Source: Candolleomyces eurysporus (taxonomy: Eukaryota; Basidiomycota; Agaricomycetes; Agaricales; Psathyrellaceae). From it: a stretch of DNA of 33,448 bases. The stretch covers positions 1 to 33,448 of the forward strand of contig JANBPK010000082.1 in NCBI GenBank assembly GCA_027579435.1, written 5' to 3'. This document shows positions 9,007 through 20,400 of this stretch, one piece after another; position 1 is the first letter of the stretch; every line of letters begins with the position of its first letter. The translations under genes and the position numbers were made by a program. The notes under the pieces were generated by a model. It did not search any database. It had not been told where the DNA came from and saw only the letters and a list, made by a program, of their open reading frames with translations.

Positions 9007-12000
9007 CTAGACTCCTGCCTTCCAACTGGAAGGGGGAGGTGCTCTCCGTGTTCTATTGGGCGCGGGACTCGCAGGCTGACTCGTAGTTCGCATTCTGGGG
9101 GTCGCCTTCCCATGTCCCAACGCTGAACTAGACGAAGGAGTAAGGTTTCCATTCCCTCCAAACGCCGAGTCCCTTTGGGATCTACCGCCTCCTCCTCCAT
9201 TCGTCGTTGATGGCCCAAAGTCTCCGTACGAGCTCCTCGAGGAACTCCAGTTCTGCATCGCGCCTGGAACACCCAATCCACCCCCATACTCGCTCCTCGA
9301 ACTGCTCATGTTCATGTTGTACGTAGACCTCGAGCTCGGGAAAATAGCCGACCCCGTCGACCAATTGTTCCCTCCACCCCCCATCATACCCATTCCGCCC
9401 ATACCCATCTCGCCCCGGCATCTGACCTGGCATCATCCCGAACATCATCTGCGCAGGCCCGGGCGACGCTCCTCCATACACGCTCCCTCCAAAGCCACTG
9501 CCCACATTCGAACTTCGCTCCCACTCATCTGCAGCAGCAGCCATAGCTTGCTGGGCCACCGCCATCTGGTACGCCTGCTTCGCAATCATCATCGCTTGCT
9601 GGTGTGCGACCATGAAGTTGGGATCGCTAGGCGGGGGTGCCATGAACGGTGCAGGCGACAGCATCCCGTTGGAGCCCATGTTCATGTTCATATTCATATT
9701 CATGTTCATGTTGACGCCCCAGTTGCCCGGTGGTCCTCCTCCTGGACCGAAGCCCATAGGATTTTGTTGCTGCTGCTGCTGCATACCCATCGGGCTCAGC
9801 ATCATCGGGTTCATGGTCGACATCCTTGGGTTGAGCTGGTTGATCGGCATGTCTTCGTCGTCGTCATCGACAATCGGTCCACGACCATTGATAACGTTCC
9901 CGAGCTGAATGGGTGGGGCAAGGATCAGTAAAAACGACATGTCAAAGAAAAAGCGAAAACACACACCTCAATAGCCGCCTTCGCCTCTTCCCTCCTCCTT
10001 TCCCTCCTCCTCTCTTCCAGTTGCTGCTCCGAAGACTTGAGAACCATCACACTATCCCGATCCGCATTCCTGCTCCCAGGCCTCGCCAAAAACTCTCGAC
10101 TCCCACCCGCACTAGTCACAACAACATTCAGATCATCCTCAAAGCTCACACTCCTCCTCTTCATGTGCTTCCCCTTGTTCTTCGTGCTAATCCCCAACCC
10201 ACTCGCCCCTCCACTATACCGATCCACATCCATCACCCGCCCTCCTTTCCCATCCCTAAGCACCCCATCCGGTCCCTTGACCCCAATGTCGCTCCCATCT
10301 CGAGGCGTAAGGGGCGCTCTACCGCTACTCGAATCGCCCGTCGAACTAGCCGGACTATCCCTCCGCATCGCAAACGGTTTGTTGATATTCGAGTTGACAG
10401 CAGACGACGAATTGGAAGGGCTCGAAGACGCAGGAGGGTGCGTAGGCACAGGCATCATCGGCAACATCGTCGAACTCCTCTGCCTAGGCTGCGGCTGCTG
10501 CTGCTGCTGCATCGCAACAGTAGCTCCAACAGCTCTCAACGCGTTCCTACTACCATCATTCGCATTGGCCTTGTTGTTCCACTGGCTGCTGCTCCCACCG
10601 CCCGGGCTCGCAGTCGAAGGCGACGACGGAGGGATCAACGTACTGCTCCTCTTCCTCCCATTTCCACCTCCACCGGGAGCGGGATTGGCAACAGACACCG
10701 ACGATGCGCTGGCACTCGCAAACGCAGCCACAGACCCCACCGACTCTCTCCGCCCACCACCTCCAGCGACACTNCCACCGCTCGCACTACTGGCCCCGCT
10801 GACACTGCTCCCTGCACTCCCTCTGTACTGCTGCTGCTGCTGGACCAAATCGAAATCGGGCCTCTTCGGGAACTGCGGCCTCGACGTAACGCTGAACGAA
10901 GGCAAGGGTGTCCTCTGCTTGATAGGTATAGGCGTAATCTTGTCCAGACTCTTCTCCTTCTCCTCCACCTCCGGAGGCTCAGTCGTCACCGCCGCCGCTG
11001 ATGGGGTCGAGACTGAAGCCTGCTGACGCTGCTTTTCAGGCGATCTCTGCCGTTGCTTCTCAGGCGACCGTTGCCTCTGCTTTTGCTCCTGCTGCTTCTG
11101 CTGCTGGGGTGGTTGTTGTTGTTGCCTGACTTGCTGTTGTTGTTGCAGCTGCTGACCCCTCCGCCCACTCGCAATCCCAATACTCTCAAACCCATAATTA
11201 TCGTCACTCTCGTCCTCGGAACTATCCGAGCTCGTCAAATCATCCTCTCCATCCGACTCTCCAGTAAGACTGATCAGCTTAATCCCCGCACCCAACAGGT
11301 CCGCCAAACTCTGATCAGGGGAACTAGGACTACTCGATACAACACGCTGTGCAGGCTGTGGAGGGTGGAGAAGCGGNGGTCGACTCGGCTGTCGCCGCTG
11401 CTGCTGAGCCGGCGTCGGCGATTGCGAGGACGATTGCTGCGACAGTGGTGGCGACAAAGCTTGGATAGTAGCACCCGACGACGGACTNTCCGTGGANGAA
11501 TTAAAGGCCCTCTGCTCCGAAGGCGAAAGCGACGCAGCCGTCGAGATGTTGGAGGTAGGTCGCGGACCCGGACTCGCCGTACGTGCTCTCAGGAACGGCG
11601 CAGACGGCACAAGCATAGGGGACGTAGTCCCAGAAGCAGGAGTCGACGCAACAGCCGCTGGAGTGGGTGACGTAGACGCAGACGTATGGCCATCCAGAGT
11701 CTTCTTCTTCACAGCCCTATTCAGCCTGTCCGCCAACGCATCCCTCTTCCTCTCAGGACTGCTCTCTCGTCCCGATTCCCCACCACCAGGTTGCAGCAAG
11801 GGCATAGTAACGCTCCTCGGCGGCCGAGCATGCTCCTTCCCAGGGGTCCCAGGCGGCGACACAAACTTGAACGGCGGAGTCTTACTCGTCACACCCTCCA
11901 ACGAAGGGCTCATCGACAACGGGCTCTCAACCATCGGCGGCGACAAAGGTCGTCCAGGCCCCGAAGCCGGACCCGAGCCCCCAGTCGACCCCGACCCCGA

Positions 12001-14199
12001 AGCCGGAACCGACGACGAAGGCGAGGCTTTCGGCGGCGGCGGCGGCGAGCTGGCAGCAGANCCGTGTGCGTTCCCGTTCGCGTTATGATCACTCAACCCA
12101 GCCAACAACGTCCTCCCACCCGTAAACCCAACCATGCTCTTCCCCGGCCCCGTCCTCTCCCCCTCAACTCTCCCGATCGTCGGTGCGTTTCCGAACCTAT
12201 TCGGCGCAGTCGCCCCTCCTCCCGTCAGCTCCTTGATGTCAATAAGCGGTTTCTGCGGTCCAGGTCCACCTCCTGCAGATCGGGCAGACATATTCCCAGT
12301 GGAGTAAGACGACATTGCGCTCCCGGGTCTTCTAGGCGCAACGAGGGTAGCCAACGGCGCGTTGTCCGAGTCGGAATCTTCCTCCGCACTCGAGTCGTCG
12401 GAGTCGGAGGTCGCTCCCATTCGCTGGTGGGAAGGTCGTCCATGTCCCAGATGCGTAGAAGCTTTTCTGGCAGTGGAGGATAGAGGTTCACCAGGGTTCG
12501 AGTGTATAGACGAGTCGCGGATATGTCGGGAGGCTGTTTTGTACTGCATGATAGTATCTAAATTAAAAACACAATATTAAGTGACAACGTGATCGAGAAT
12601 AAGATGATGGACTTACCGGCTTCGTTCGCTGCATTCGCGGCTGCTACAATGCTTGCACGCTTAGCGGCAGCCGAAGGTGTCAATGCACTCGTTGAATTGC
12701 TCGCCCTAGGCCTAGCCCCTCCATTACCATAATCATACTGGGGCTGCGACGATGGGGGGCGGCGAGGCAAGGAAACTCGGAACGGGCGGAGCTCTTGAGT
12801 GGTCAGGGCTAGTCGACCCATGCCCCAAATGCGATCTAGAGCTCGGAGGCATGCCAGGCTGCCCATTCCTCGCAAACGACGAGGGACTCATGCCATGGCC
12901 CAGCTCAGACTTGGCGCGACTCTTGTTCATCCGATCCTTCGCCGCCGGAGATGCAGAGGACTTGACGGTCCCCCTCCTCATCAATCTTCCTGGACCCTTG
13001 CTATGCTGATACCTCGCGTTGTCATCTTCTGAGTCGTCCTCCGCATCTTCTTCCGAAACCTCCGACTCATCAGTATCAGAAGCATACATCGCAAACGACA
13101 TCCCCGACTTCCTGCGCTGCTGCTGCAAATGGTAATTCGAGCTGGAAGGTGACGACGAGAACCGTGCTTGGGGAATATGCGGAGATGAACGTGAGGGTCG
13201 GGGGCCAGAGGACCGGCCCCGATCAGCTTCGCTGCCATAGCCATTATTGGGTGTCGAATGAGATTGTTGGGATGGGGGTGGTGGCAAGGGGCTGGGCGAC
13301 CTCCCTACAGAGGGTGAGGGCGAACCGGCCATACTCCTGCGAGCCTGGGCCTCCCGGAAGGCTGCTACGGATATGCGTTGAGACGAGTCCGAGTTGTACA
13401 CGCTATCCCCACGAGGTCGTGGGATGGGTGCTGCCAAGGATACGTTCGAAGCATTAGCATTCGAACGCGTCGGGGAGATGGATGTTGCTGGTGCTCCAAC
13501 GTGGCGGAAGGATTTGAGGCTGAACGACGAGTCTTGGTGTTCGGGTGAGGCGCCAGGGGAGAGAGAGTCGTCGTCGCCCTTGGACGGTGTAGATAGGTTC
13601 TTGTTCGCGCCAGACTTTGTCCAAGCGAATAATGAAGGTCGTTTCGGTTGTCGTGGCACAGGGGGGAGAGTTTCATGTGAAGGAGGATCTGAACGAACGT
13701 GGTGGCTGGAGTCGCCAGGCAGGGAGCGTGTCGAGAGGGCACTGTTGGGGTCAGCATAGGCAGCAAAGATCGCACTCTTCGACGGGGGTGGTCGCTGACG
13801 ACGAGACTGCTCGGTGTCGCTGCCGGTGCTGGTCCTGCCCGCGTACGGTGGTCTCGGCGGGGAGATTTCATGCTCTTGAGGCTCATCAGGNGGCTGCAGC
13901 GGTCGCGACGATTTTTTGCGGCCAAANGGCAGACGCAGCTTGCTCGCGGAGGGCATGGCGTCCGCGGTGGGATGGTGACCGTTCAAGTTTGCCGTGTGAA
14001 GCGCTTTAGTAGCATCAGGATGCAGGTAGCTCTTCCCATTTGGTACCGAGGGGCCATGCTTGTCCGGGGTGACGTACGAGGCTGTCGGCGACCAGGAAAG
14101 CTCATCATCGTCCTGGACGGGCCTGGCGGGCTGGGTGGGTGTCTCGTCGCGCTGCTTTGCCTTGCTCTTCTTGCCAAAGAGCCCTCCGAGAAGGGTCAT
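9007..14199 (-). CDS. Very large low-complexity Gln/Ser/Pro-rich protein, function unknown
   Basis: I do not recognise a family. Three exons (14199-12617, 12557-9967, 9904-9007) give about 1689 aa after removing one base from each of two homopolymers (G6 at 12754-12759 and C4 at 9413-9416). Those changes restore one frame and a length divisible by three. It starts MTLLGGLFGKKSKAKQ; the upstream in-frame GTG is ignored. The N-terminal third is rich in Ser, Pro and Arg, with KLR-FGRKK near the start. The middle has acidic Ser stretches (EDSDSDNAPLATL; SSDSSEDESDDNYGF), poly-Gln runs, repeated QRSPEK units and the patch KRRSVSFEDDLNVV. A charged helix (QQLEERRRERRREEAKAAIE) ends exon 2. The third exon holds poly-Gln, a six-fold Asn-Met repeat and Gly/Ser-rich sequence ending SSWKAGV. 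It looks like a disordered scaffold or regulatory protein. Seven N characters fall in frame as substitutions. Confidence 0.75.
9678..9713 (-). repeat. Hexanucleotide microsatellite encoding (Asn-Met)6
   Basis: Six tandem copies of a codon pair, AAC or AAT followed by ATG, encode alternating Asn-Met inside the last exon of the large low-complexity gene. Some units differ at the third base of the Asn codon. The DNA repeat is therefore imperfect while the peptide repeat is exact. Confidence 0.85.
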
Positions 14200-15419
14200 G
14201 GTTGGGGGAGGATTGTCGTCTGTCGTCACAGCGAGGCCAGATGGGTATCCCGGTTCTCGGGGGTTTTGGAAGCAGGCGGTGGGAAAACAAAGAGCCGCTT
14301 ATGAGCAGGCCAGGATGAATGGGATGGAGACGGAGAAGAAGAAGAAAAGAGAAAGGACAAAGCGCTGTGGTTGACAACGAAAAGGGAAAGATTGGGAGGC
14401 GCAGAGGCAGACCAACGGCCAAGCCACCCTCAGCCGACGTCTGGAACGATCATTTTGTTTAAATTTCCACGTGTTACACCCCTCCGTCCTCCTCGCCCTG
14501 CCCTCCTTGTCTGTTCCTGTCAACCGTATTTCATCGCCATAGCGGCCTCATAATTAAATCAGCGGCTGCACCCCCGGCTTTTATGCACGACCTCCTGCCA
14601 GCCTCCCTGCCAGACANCCCCTGTCTCGACCTCCTGGTGCCTCGTGCGCACTGCGCATCCCTTCTCTTCCCAACTCTCACTCCACTTTTTTTTTCGCGCA
14701 GAACCCTGATCGTGCATGTTCAGCCGCACAGTGCACATCACAGAACAACATAAACTCCGATATCAGTCCCTTCTATCCTCCGACCAGCACCCCAGGTCGG
14801 CGCCCATCCGACAGCTAGAATGTTTTTTTTCACAACCCGGGGTGGGCAACCAAACGCATCGCCCCCTCTGCCTCGTGTCCGCCGTTGTGCTCTTTGACTT
14901 TCTCAAGCAACACCACCATGACGCCACAGATAGACTCTACTCGAGAGCAAATCAGATAACTCTTGTCATTATTGATCACAATCGCAACATCTGACTGGCC
15001 ACCTTGTGGACGGCGCGAAACAAATGACGTCTTGTTTCTACCCTTTAGCTCACGACGATCTCCATCACTTCTTCTTCCTCGTCGGCTATAGAAGACGGCG
15101 GAAGAGCGAAAGCACATTGTATGCGGATCTAGACTGCCACTGCCACTTCCTCTTTCTGCTGCTCGAGTTATATATGGACCCGGGCTTATCTACCCTCCGA
15201 CAAACTTGTCGAACCGCCATAGCTTCTCTTGTCAATGTTGCTCACCTCGAGTGCAATTAATAGCACACCGCACTCAATCCTGATTGAGATTCCTCTGACG
15301 TCGTATCGACTCTGAGCCTAGCCGTGACGTTCAATCCCTCGAGTAAGGTATAGCCTCTTTTGAACCAATAACATCACCCCCCAGCCAGCCAAGCTCAGGT
15401 CAGATGTTGCCCACTCTAT
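14200..15419. other. Upstream region of the large low-complexity gene
   Basis: This region is gene-free as far as I can see. The first several hundred bases presumably hold the minus-strand gene's promoter and 5' UTR. A perfect CACGTG E-box lies at 14468-14473, about 270 bp upstream of its ATG. Plus-strand ORFs in 14300-15260 show no recognisable domain or splice logic. Confidence 0.5.
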
Positions 15420-15656
15420 TAAATTGTATACATTCTGCACAATGACGTCGTGCACATGCTGTAAGTTAATATTAGATTAGATATTCAGCGCTTAACACGT
15501 CGACGTCGTCTCTATGACACTTGAATTGGTCTCGATGGATATAGCGTCTATCTAATCTTCCATTCACCCCTCACCCCTNCCTTATACGCGCTATATCACT
15601 GTGGGACTAGCGAGGACGGAGATCTAGAGACGGAGATAGCTAGCAGTCGATCGTCC

Positions 15657-15760
15657 ACCCACATCCGCCGGATCCAAGTGCTAGATCCTAGTACTATCAG
15701 CTTCGCGGAATGTTGAACACCTTTCCTGCTAAAGGGGGTCCAGATGCGTACCAACCTTGC
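15657..15760. repeat. Array core, copy 1
   Basis: Core blocks C and D of the array: TCCGCCGGATCC, TTCGCGGAA, CTTTCCTGCTAA and ACCAACCTTGC in order. This copy is the most diverged in its left flank, and it has AAAGGGGG where the others have variants of AAGGGGACG. Confidence 0.8.
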
Positions 15761-16011
15761 TGTACCGTACCTAGACTAGCCCTCCGGCCGAAAGTGGCTA
15801 ATAGGCCTTAGTCCTAGTATGTCAGCGTCAACCGTGACATTGAATGCTGATCTCGAATCGGTCCAGATAGGCAAAACGTCTATCTATCTGATCATCCCCC
15901 AATTCATTGCTATAGCAGCAGGGTAAAGCACATATGTAGCTATGTATATACTAACTAGTTCGTCAGAGCTGGTCTGGTCGAAATCTGGACGGGGGTAGCG
16001 AATCAGTCTTC

Positions 16012-16118
16012 CACACTCAATCCGCCGGATCCAAAGCGCCAAGCCCTCTACAACTACCAATTCGCGGAACTTGGACTGCCTTTCCTGCTAAGGGGACGCA
16101 GGTGCATACCAACCTTGC
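16012..16118. repeat. Array core, copy 2
   Basis: Same blocks as copy 1: CAATCCGCCGGATCCAAAGCG, then TTCGCGGAAC, CTTTCCTGCTAAGGGGACGC and ATACCAACCTTGC. It is followed by full E and F blocks. Confidence 0.85.
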
Positions 16119-16390
16119 TCTATATTGACTCGAACCGCGGCTCAGAGTACCCGTAAACAACCATAATCTTGATATATAACGGATCACTTGCGTACATTCT
16201 GACGACTAGACCTTCAGCCGAAAGCAGCTAACAGCCCTCAAGTCTTAATATGTCGCCGTCGCCGTCGTCTCTCTGACACTAAATTGGTCTGGACGGACAT
16301 AGCGTTTATCCCCCACTAAATCCTATAGTAGAAGGGTAACGAGTCCAGCAGAGCAGGTCTGGCCGAGACGGGGGTAACTAATTAATCATT

Positions 16391-16478
16391 CACACCCAAT
16401 CCGCCGGATCCAAGGCCCTCGATTTGTGGAACGTTGACTCCCTTTCCTGCTAAGAGGTGCATACCAACAATACCTTGC
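16391..16478. repeat. Array core, copy 3 (shortened)
   Basis: The core is about 20-30 bp shorter than in copies 2 and 4. The segment between TCCGCCGGATCC and the CGGAA-like motif is reduced and reads TTGTGGAACG, and GGGGACGCA is lost after CTTTCCTGCTAAG. Block F is absent after it. Confidence 0.85.
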
Positions 16479-16694
16479 TGTACTTGAACTCGATACCCGG
16501 CTTGGAGTAACCCATAAGCCTAAGCAACTGTGATCTTCATAACGGATCACTTGCGTGCATACCACGTTAAATTGGTCTAGATGGCCATAACGTCTATCTA
16601 ACCACTATNCCCCCCATTGATCGCCACAGATGCAAGGGTAACGACGCAGAGTTGGTCTAGGAGTCGAGACGGGGGTAGCTAGATATCAATCTTT

Positions 16695-16815
16695 CACACC
16701 CAATCCGCCGGATCCAAAGCGTCAAGCCCTCTACTTGTACGCTTGCCGGTTCGTGTAGGAACGCTGACTACCTTTCCTGCTAAGGGGACGCAGATGCATA
16801 CCAACCGTGCCTTGC
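16695..16815. repeat. Array core, copy 4 (longest)
   Basis: This copy contains CACACCCAATCCGCCGGATCC with an expanded spacer, CTTTCCTGCTAAGGGGACGC and a split ACCAACCGTGCCTTGC. It is followed by block E and a degenerate CATAACGGACCACT, after which the array ends in GCTA-repeat sequence near 16955-16972. Confidence 0.85.
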
Positions 16816-16920
16816 TTTACCTAGACTCGACCTCCGGCTTGGAGTAGCCCGTAAGCTCATGCAACGGTAGTAATAGCCTCCATAACGGACCACTGCAAGC
16901 TCCGTCTTCATTGAAGATCT

Positions 16921-17453
16921 ACGCCCGTCCGTACTTATCTACTTGCCAGTGCGAGCTAGTTAGCTAGCTAGCTTATTCAGTATGGAGCCTAAGCTACCAT
17001 ATCGATTTGCCTCTGGCAAGGCATGCGCGCATAATCAAAGATTCACTCGAATTCCCCTCCTGAACCTGAGCTAGTTGCGTACCAGCCCCTGAACTTCTGG
17101 TTACTTACTAGATACCTCAAACAAACAAGCAAGCAAGGAGATGGCAGACGGCAGACCAACGACACGAATAGCTGACTCGTCCTCTCGAATCGAATCGTCT
17201 AGAATCCAATCCATTCCATAGTGTAGGTAATATATGTCCCAACCATGCAACTAATGGTGTATAAACAATCTAAGGCAAGAAACAATGATGTGGCAGTCGA
17301 ACTAGTATGTGCAAATTAACGAAGACAAAAAGCTCCTCCAAGATAAGAATAGTAAGTGCGGGTATGAGGTATTATAAGACGTGAAGATAGATGGTCATAA
17401 GTCGATGCTGATATACGTGGCATGTCCGAAAGTCCACCAAGGGTTTAAATTGA
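16921..17453. other. Spacer between the repeat array and the PDR gene 3' end
   Basis: This gene-free stretch includes a GCTA-type simple run near 16955-16972 and CAAACAAACAAGCAAGCAAG-like sequence near 17120. The part next to 17454 is presumably the PDR transporter 3' UTR. I see nothing else. Confidence 0.45.
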
Positions 17454-20400
17454 TCACCGCTTGGCGTACCTCAAGAACCTCGAAGCAATAATGGTCACGA
17501 CAAGGTTGAACACTAGAAAGTGAGACATCGATCAGCATAAGGATCTCAAGAGAGAGAGAGAAAGCAGCAACACTCTACTCACCAAAGAACGCGAACAAAA
17601 TCCAGGCATCCCTCCATCTATTTCCATAGCTTATATTCAAAGGCGTATAGAACTCATCACCAACGCTGAACTGGCAGTAGCGGCACGCAATCGTATCGTT
17701 GAGGTTGTCGATGTACCCCCCAAAGGTCTGGACGAACTCGCCTGCCCATTGGCCGCAGGTCTGTCCGGAGGGCGGGTTGAAGACTGCGAATTCATCGGAT
17801 TTGCAGCGGATGACGAGGCCACTAAAAAAAGAGATCACAAAAACATCAGTCAAGGATGCACAAGAGAGACAGAGAAGGAAGGAAGAACGTACTGCAACTC
17901 AGTAGAGACCATCGCCGCCAAAGTCCTCGTGTAGGGATTCAACTCGTACAACCAACTCCTCCAGAACTTCATCATCGCCGGGTATGGAATGGTAACACCA
18001 CAGAACGTCGAGAGCACCAAACCAATGAAGGGGTTCATGAGGACGGCGACTTGGACGCTCGGGGAGAGCGCGGCGACGAGTTGGCCGAGGGTGACACCGA
18101 AGAGGACCATGAAGATGATGATGAGCAGTTGGAAGCCAGTGCCGTTGGTTCCGGCGGAACCGTCTCCGAAGCCGATGGGGTAGACCATGATGACCCAGTA
18201 GAGGAAACCGCAAAGGATGGAGTAGGGGATTTCACCCAAGACTTGACCGATAGCGAAGACGTAGGGAGAGTAAATGCGACTTGACGCCTCGCGAATGAAG
18301 ATCCTTCGGTTGTGCAAGAACAGGGGCTCGATCTGGGTCATGACGATAGCGGGCAACACGACAACCCAGAAAATGGCGAACACTCGGAACTGCAGATCAC
18401 GCAAGCTGTTACCGAGCTGCAACAGCGAAAGGGAGATGAAGAGCGAGATGAAGGTGCAGACGAAGAGTCGGGTGAAGATGTAGTCGGGCATGCGCCAGAG
18501 AGCGAGAGTGTTCCTCTGAGAGACGAGTCGGAGCTGGTGGAAGAACGAAGTTGCGTCTAAATGGTATCCGAACATCAGTTACCGTGCCTCATAGAAAAAA
18601 AGGAAGAAGACATACAGGTTGAAGTATCCGCCCTGTCACGCTCAGGCCTTGCCAGACCGTTGCGCTTGATCGCCTCAATCTCCTCCAAAGTCTTCTTGTA
18701 CTCAGGTGAATCAAGCCAGATGTCCTTCCAATCCCTGTCACCAACCCTTGCTGTAACACCGGCACCGATAGCTTCGAGCATGTACTCGGCAGGGTTGACA
18801 TTAGGCGGGCAGTGAGCACCGTGCCTGGCAAAGTAGTCCCGGATAATTTGAGAGTCCTGGCCGATCTCGCCGAAATAAACAGTCTCGCCGCCACGTTCCA
18901 AGAGGAGAAGACGGTCGAAGGATTCGAAGAGGAGAGAGGAGGGCTGATGGATCGTGCAAAGGATGGCTTGGCCTTGGTCTGCGAGTTTCCGGAGGAATCG
19001 AACGAGGTTCCATGCGCTCTGGGCGTCCAAACCGGAGGTGGGTTCATCAAGGAAGAGCAGCAATTCGGGTTTGCTAGCCAACTCGACTCCGATGGTCAAC
19101 CGTTTCCTAGCTTCTACGTTCAAGCTGAATACCAAAGCCTCCGAGAGATCTTGCAACTCGAGAAGCTCGATCATCTCTTCAACATAGGCATCCTTTTCTT
19201 CCTTGGAAACGTGTTGGGGCTGACGAAGGTAAGCAGAGAATCGCATGGCTTCTCGGACAGTTGCGGTAAGTTCGTGTACGTCCATCTGTTCGGCTGTGAT
19301 CGTGAACAGCATCAGTCAACCCGGCTCGTGGTCTAGGAGGCGATGGATAAAAACTCACCATAAGCAGTTCCTCGAGCAAAATCGGCAGGGAGGGGACGAC
19401 CGTCGACGAGCACGTCTCCCGCTACCACACCAATATTCTTCCTCTGAGCCAACACATCGAGACAGGTCGTTTTACCAGCACCACTGGCTCCCATAAGAGC
19501 AGTGAGGGTTCCGGGCTTGACGTAACCAAGGACATCGTGGAGGAGTCGTCGAGGGCCATCGGGAGTCGGGACGTGGTAGTTGAGGCGTTCCCAGGTCAAG
19601 GTCCTTCGTTGACTCACATCGACACTGGGAAAATAACGAAAAGAAGTTAGTTAAATGAACAAAGGAAGGTTGGCGTAGAAACGACTCACCCTTTCTCCAA
19701 GCTCTTTTTGGCGGTGACCTGAAGCTCCTTGTCCAACTTCTCGTTCTTCTTCTGTGCATCCTTCTTTGCCTTCTGGGCTTCATTCAAGCGACGAAGCTCA
19801 GGATTCTCGTGTGCGAAGATGTTGACCGAAGGCATGTATCCATATTGCTGTAAGACGAAGCCGAAGGGACCGGAGTGAGTCAAGTGTTATGATAGAACCC
19901 GAAGAACCACATACCGGATAAAATTCCAAAGCGAGGAGTTGAGCGATTTGGAAAGCCAAGAAGAAAGCGATCAAGACAACAAGGTTAAGGCGCCAGAGGT
20001 TCTTGGGGTCGATATTGTATCCAACTCTGAGATAGTCGCGTCCTGAAATCAAGTCGCTACCACCCTGAGCACCGAATAAAGTGCACGCTTGGTTGGGGCT
20101 CAGCAGGTCCCTTCAAATGCCATAAGCGCACGCTTGGAGTTAAAGATGAGCAAAGACATACGGGTACTTCGTGACTCCAAATCCATTGCGAGGAATGACC
20201 GAGTTGCCGTCGCAGGTGAGCTAAGTAGGTAGCGCGACGTTAGGGACATGACTGAAAATGAGGTTGAAGGCACAACGTACCGAAATGCGCATGAACTCGT
20301 TCATCATGCACGCTTGCCAAGCGTAGGCGATGGGGTTGATATAGTACTGGGGTATGTCTGTCAATTAAACTGGCATCGGATAGCAAGGTTATACTCACGA

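Larger units (their letters stand above)
15420..16920. repeat. Diverged tandem repeat array, four copies, mosaic units
   Basis: Four diverged copies of a roughly 290-430 bp unit lie head to tail. TCCGCCGGATCC starts at 15664, 16021, 16400 and 16704, so spacings are 357, 379 and 304 bp. Blocks recur in the same order. (A) AATTGGTCT and a following GTCTATCTA-like stretch. (B) CAGAG-GGTCT then GACGGGGGTAG. (C) CACACCCAATCCGCCGGATCC. (D) CCTTTCCTGCTAAGGGG then GATGCATACCAACCTTGC. (E) GACTCGACCTCCGGCTTGGAG then CATAACGGATCACTTGCG. (F) CTTCAGCCGAAAGCAGCTAA then a GTCGTCTCT stretch. E and F are missing from some copies. There is no terminal inverted repeat and no open frame common to the units. Function is unknown. 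Confidence 0.85.

Noticed and set aside
9913..11026. Long plus-strand open frames of 362 and 329 aa opposite the large low-complexity gene
   Set aside because: They are Arg/Pro/Leu-rich mirror images of Ser/Gln/Pro-rich coding sequence on the minus strand. They have no domain, no splice structure and no plausible start context.
14716..15260. Plus-strand ORFs of 92 and 84 aa in the promoter gap
   Set aside because: They have no recognisable domain and no flanking splice sites that extend them. Composition looks non-coding.
15420..16920. CRISPR array or transposon explanation for the repeat array
   Set aside because: Units are 300-430 bp, diverged and mosaic, in a eukaryote. There are no short identical repeats with unique spacers, no terminal inverted repeats and no transposase.
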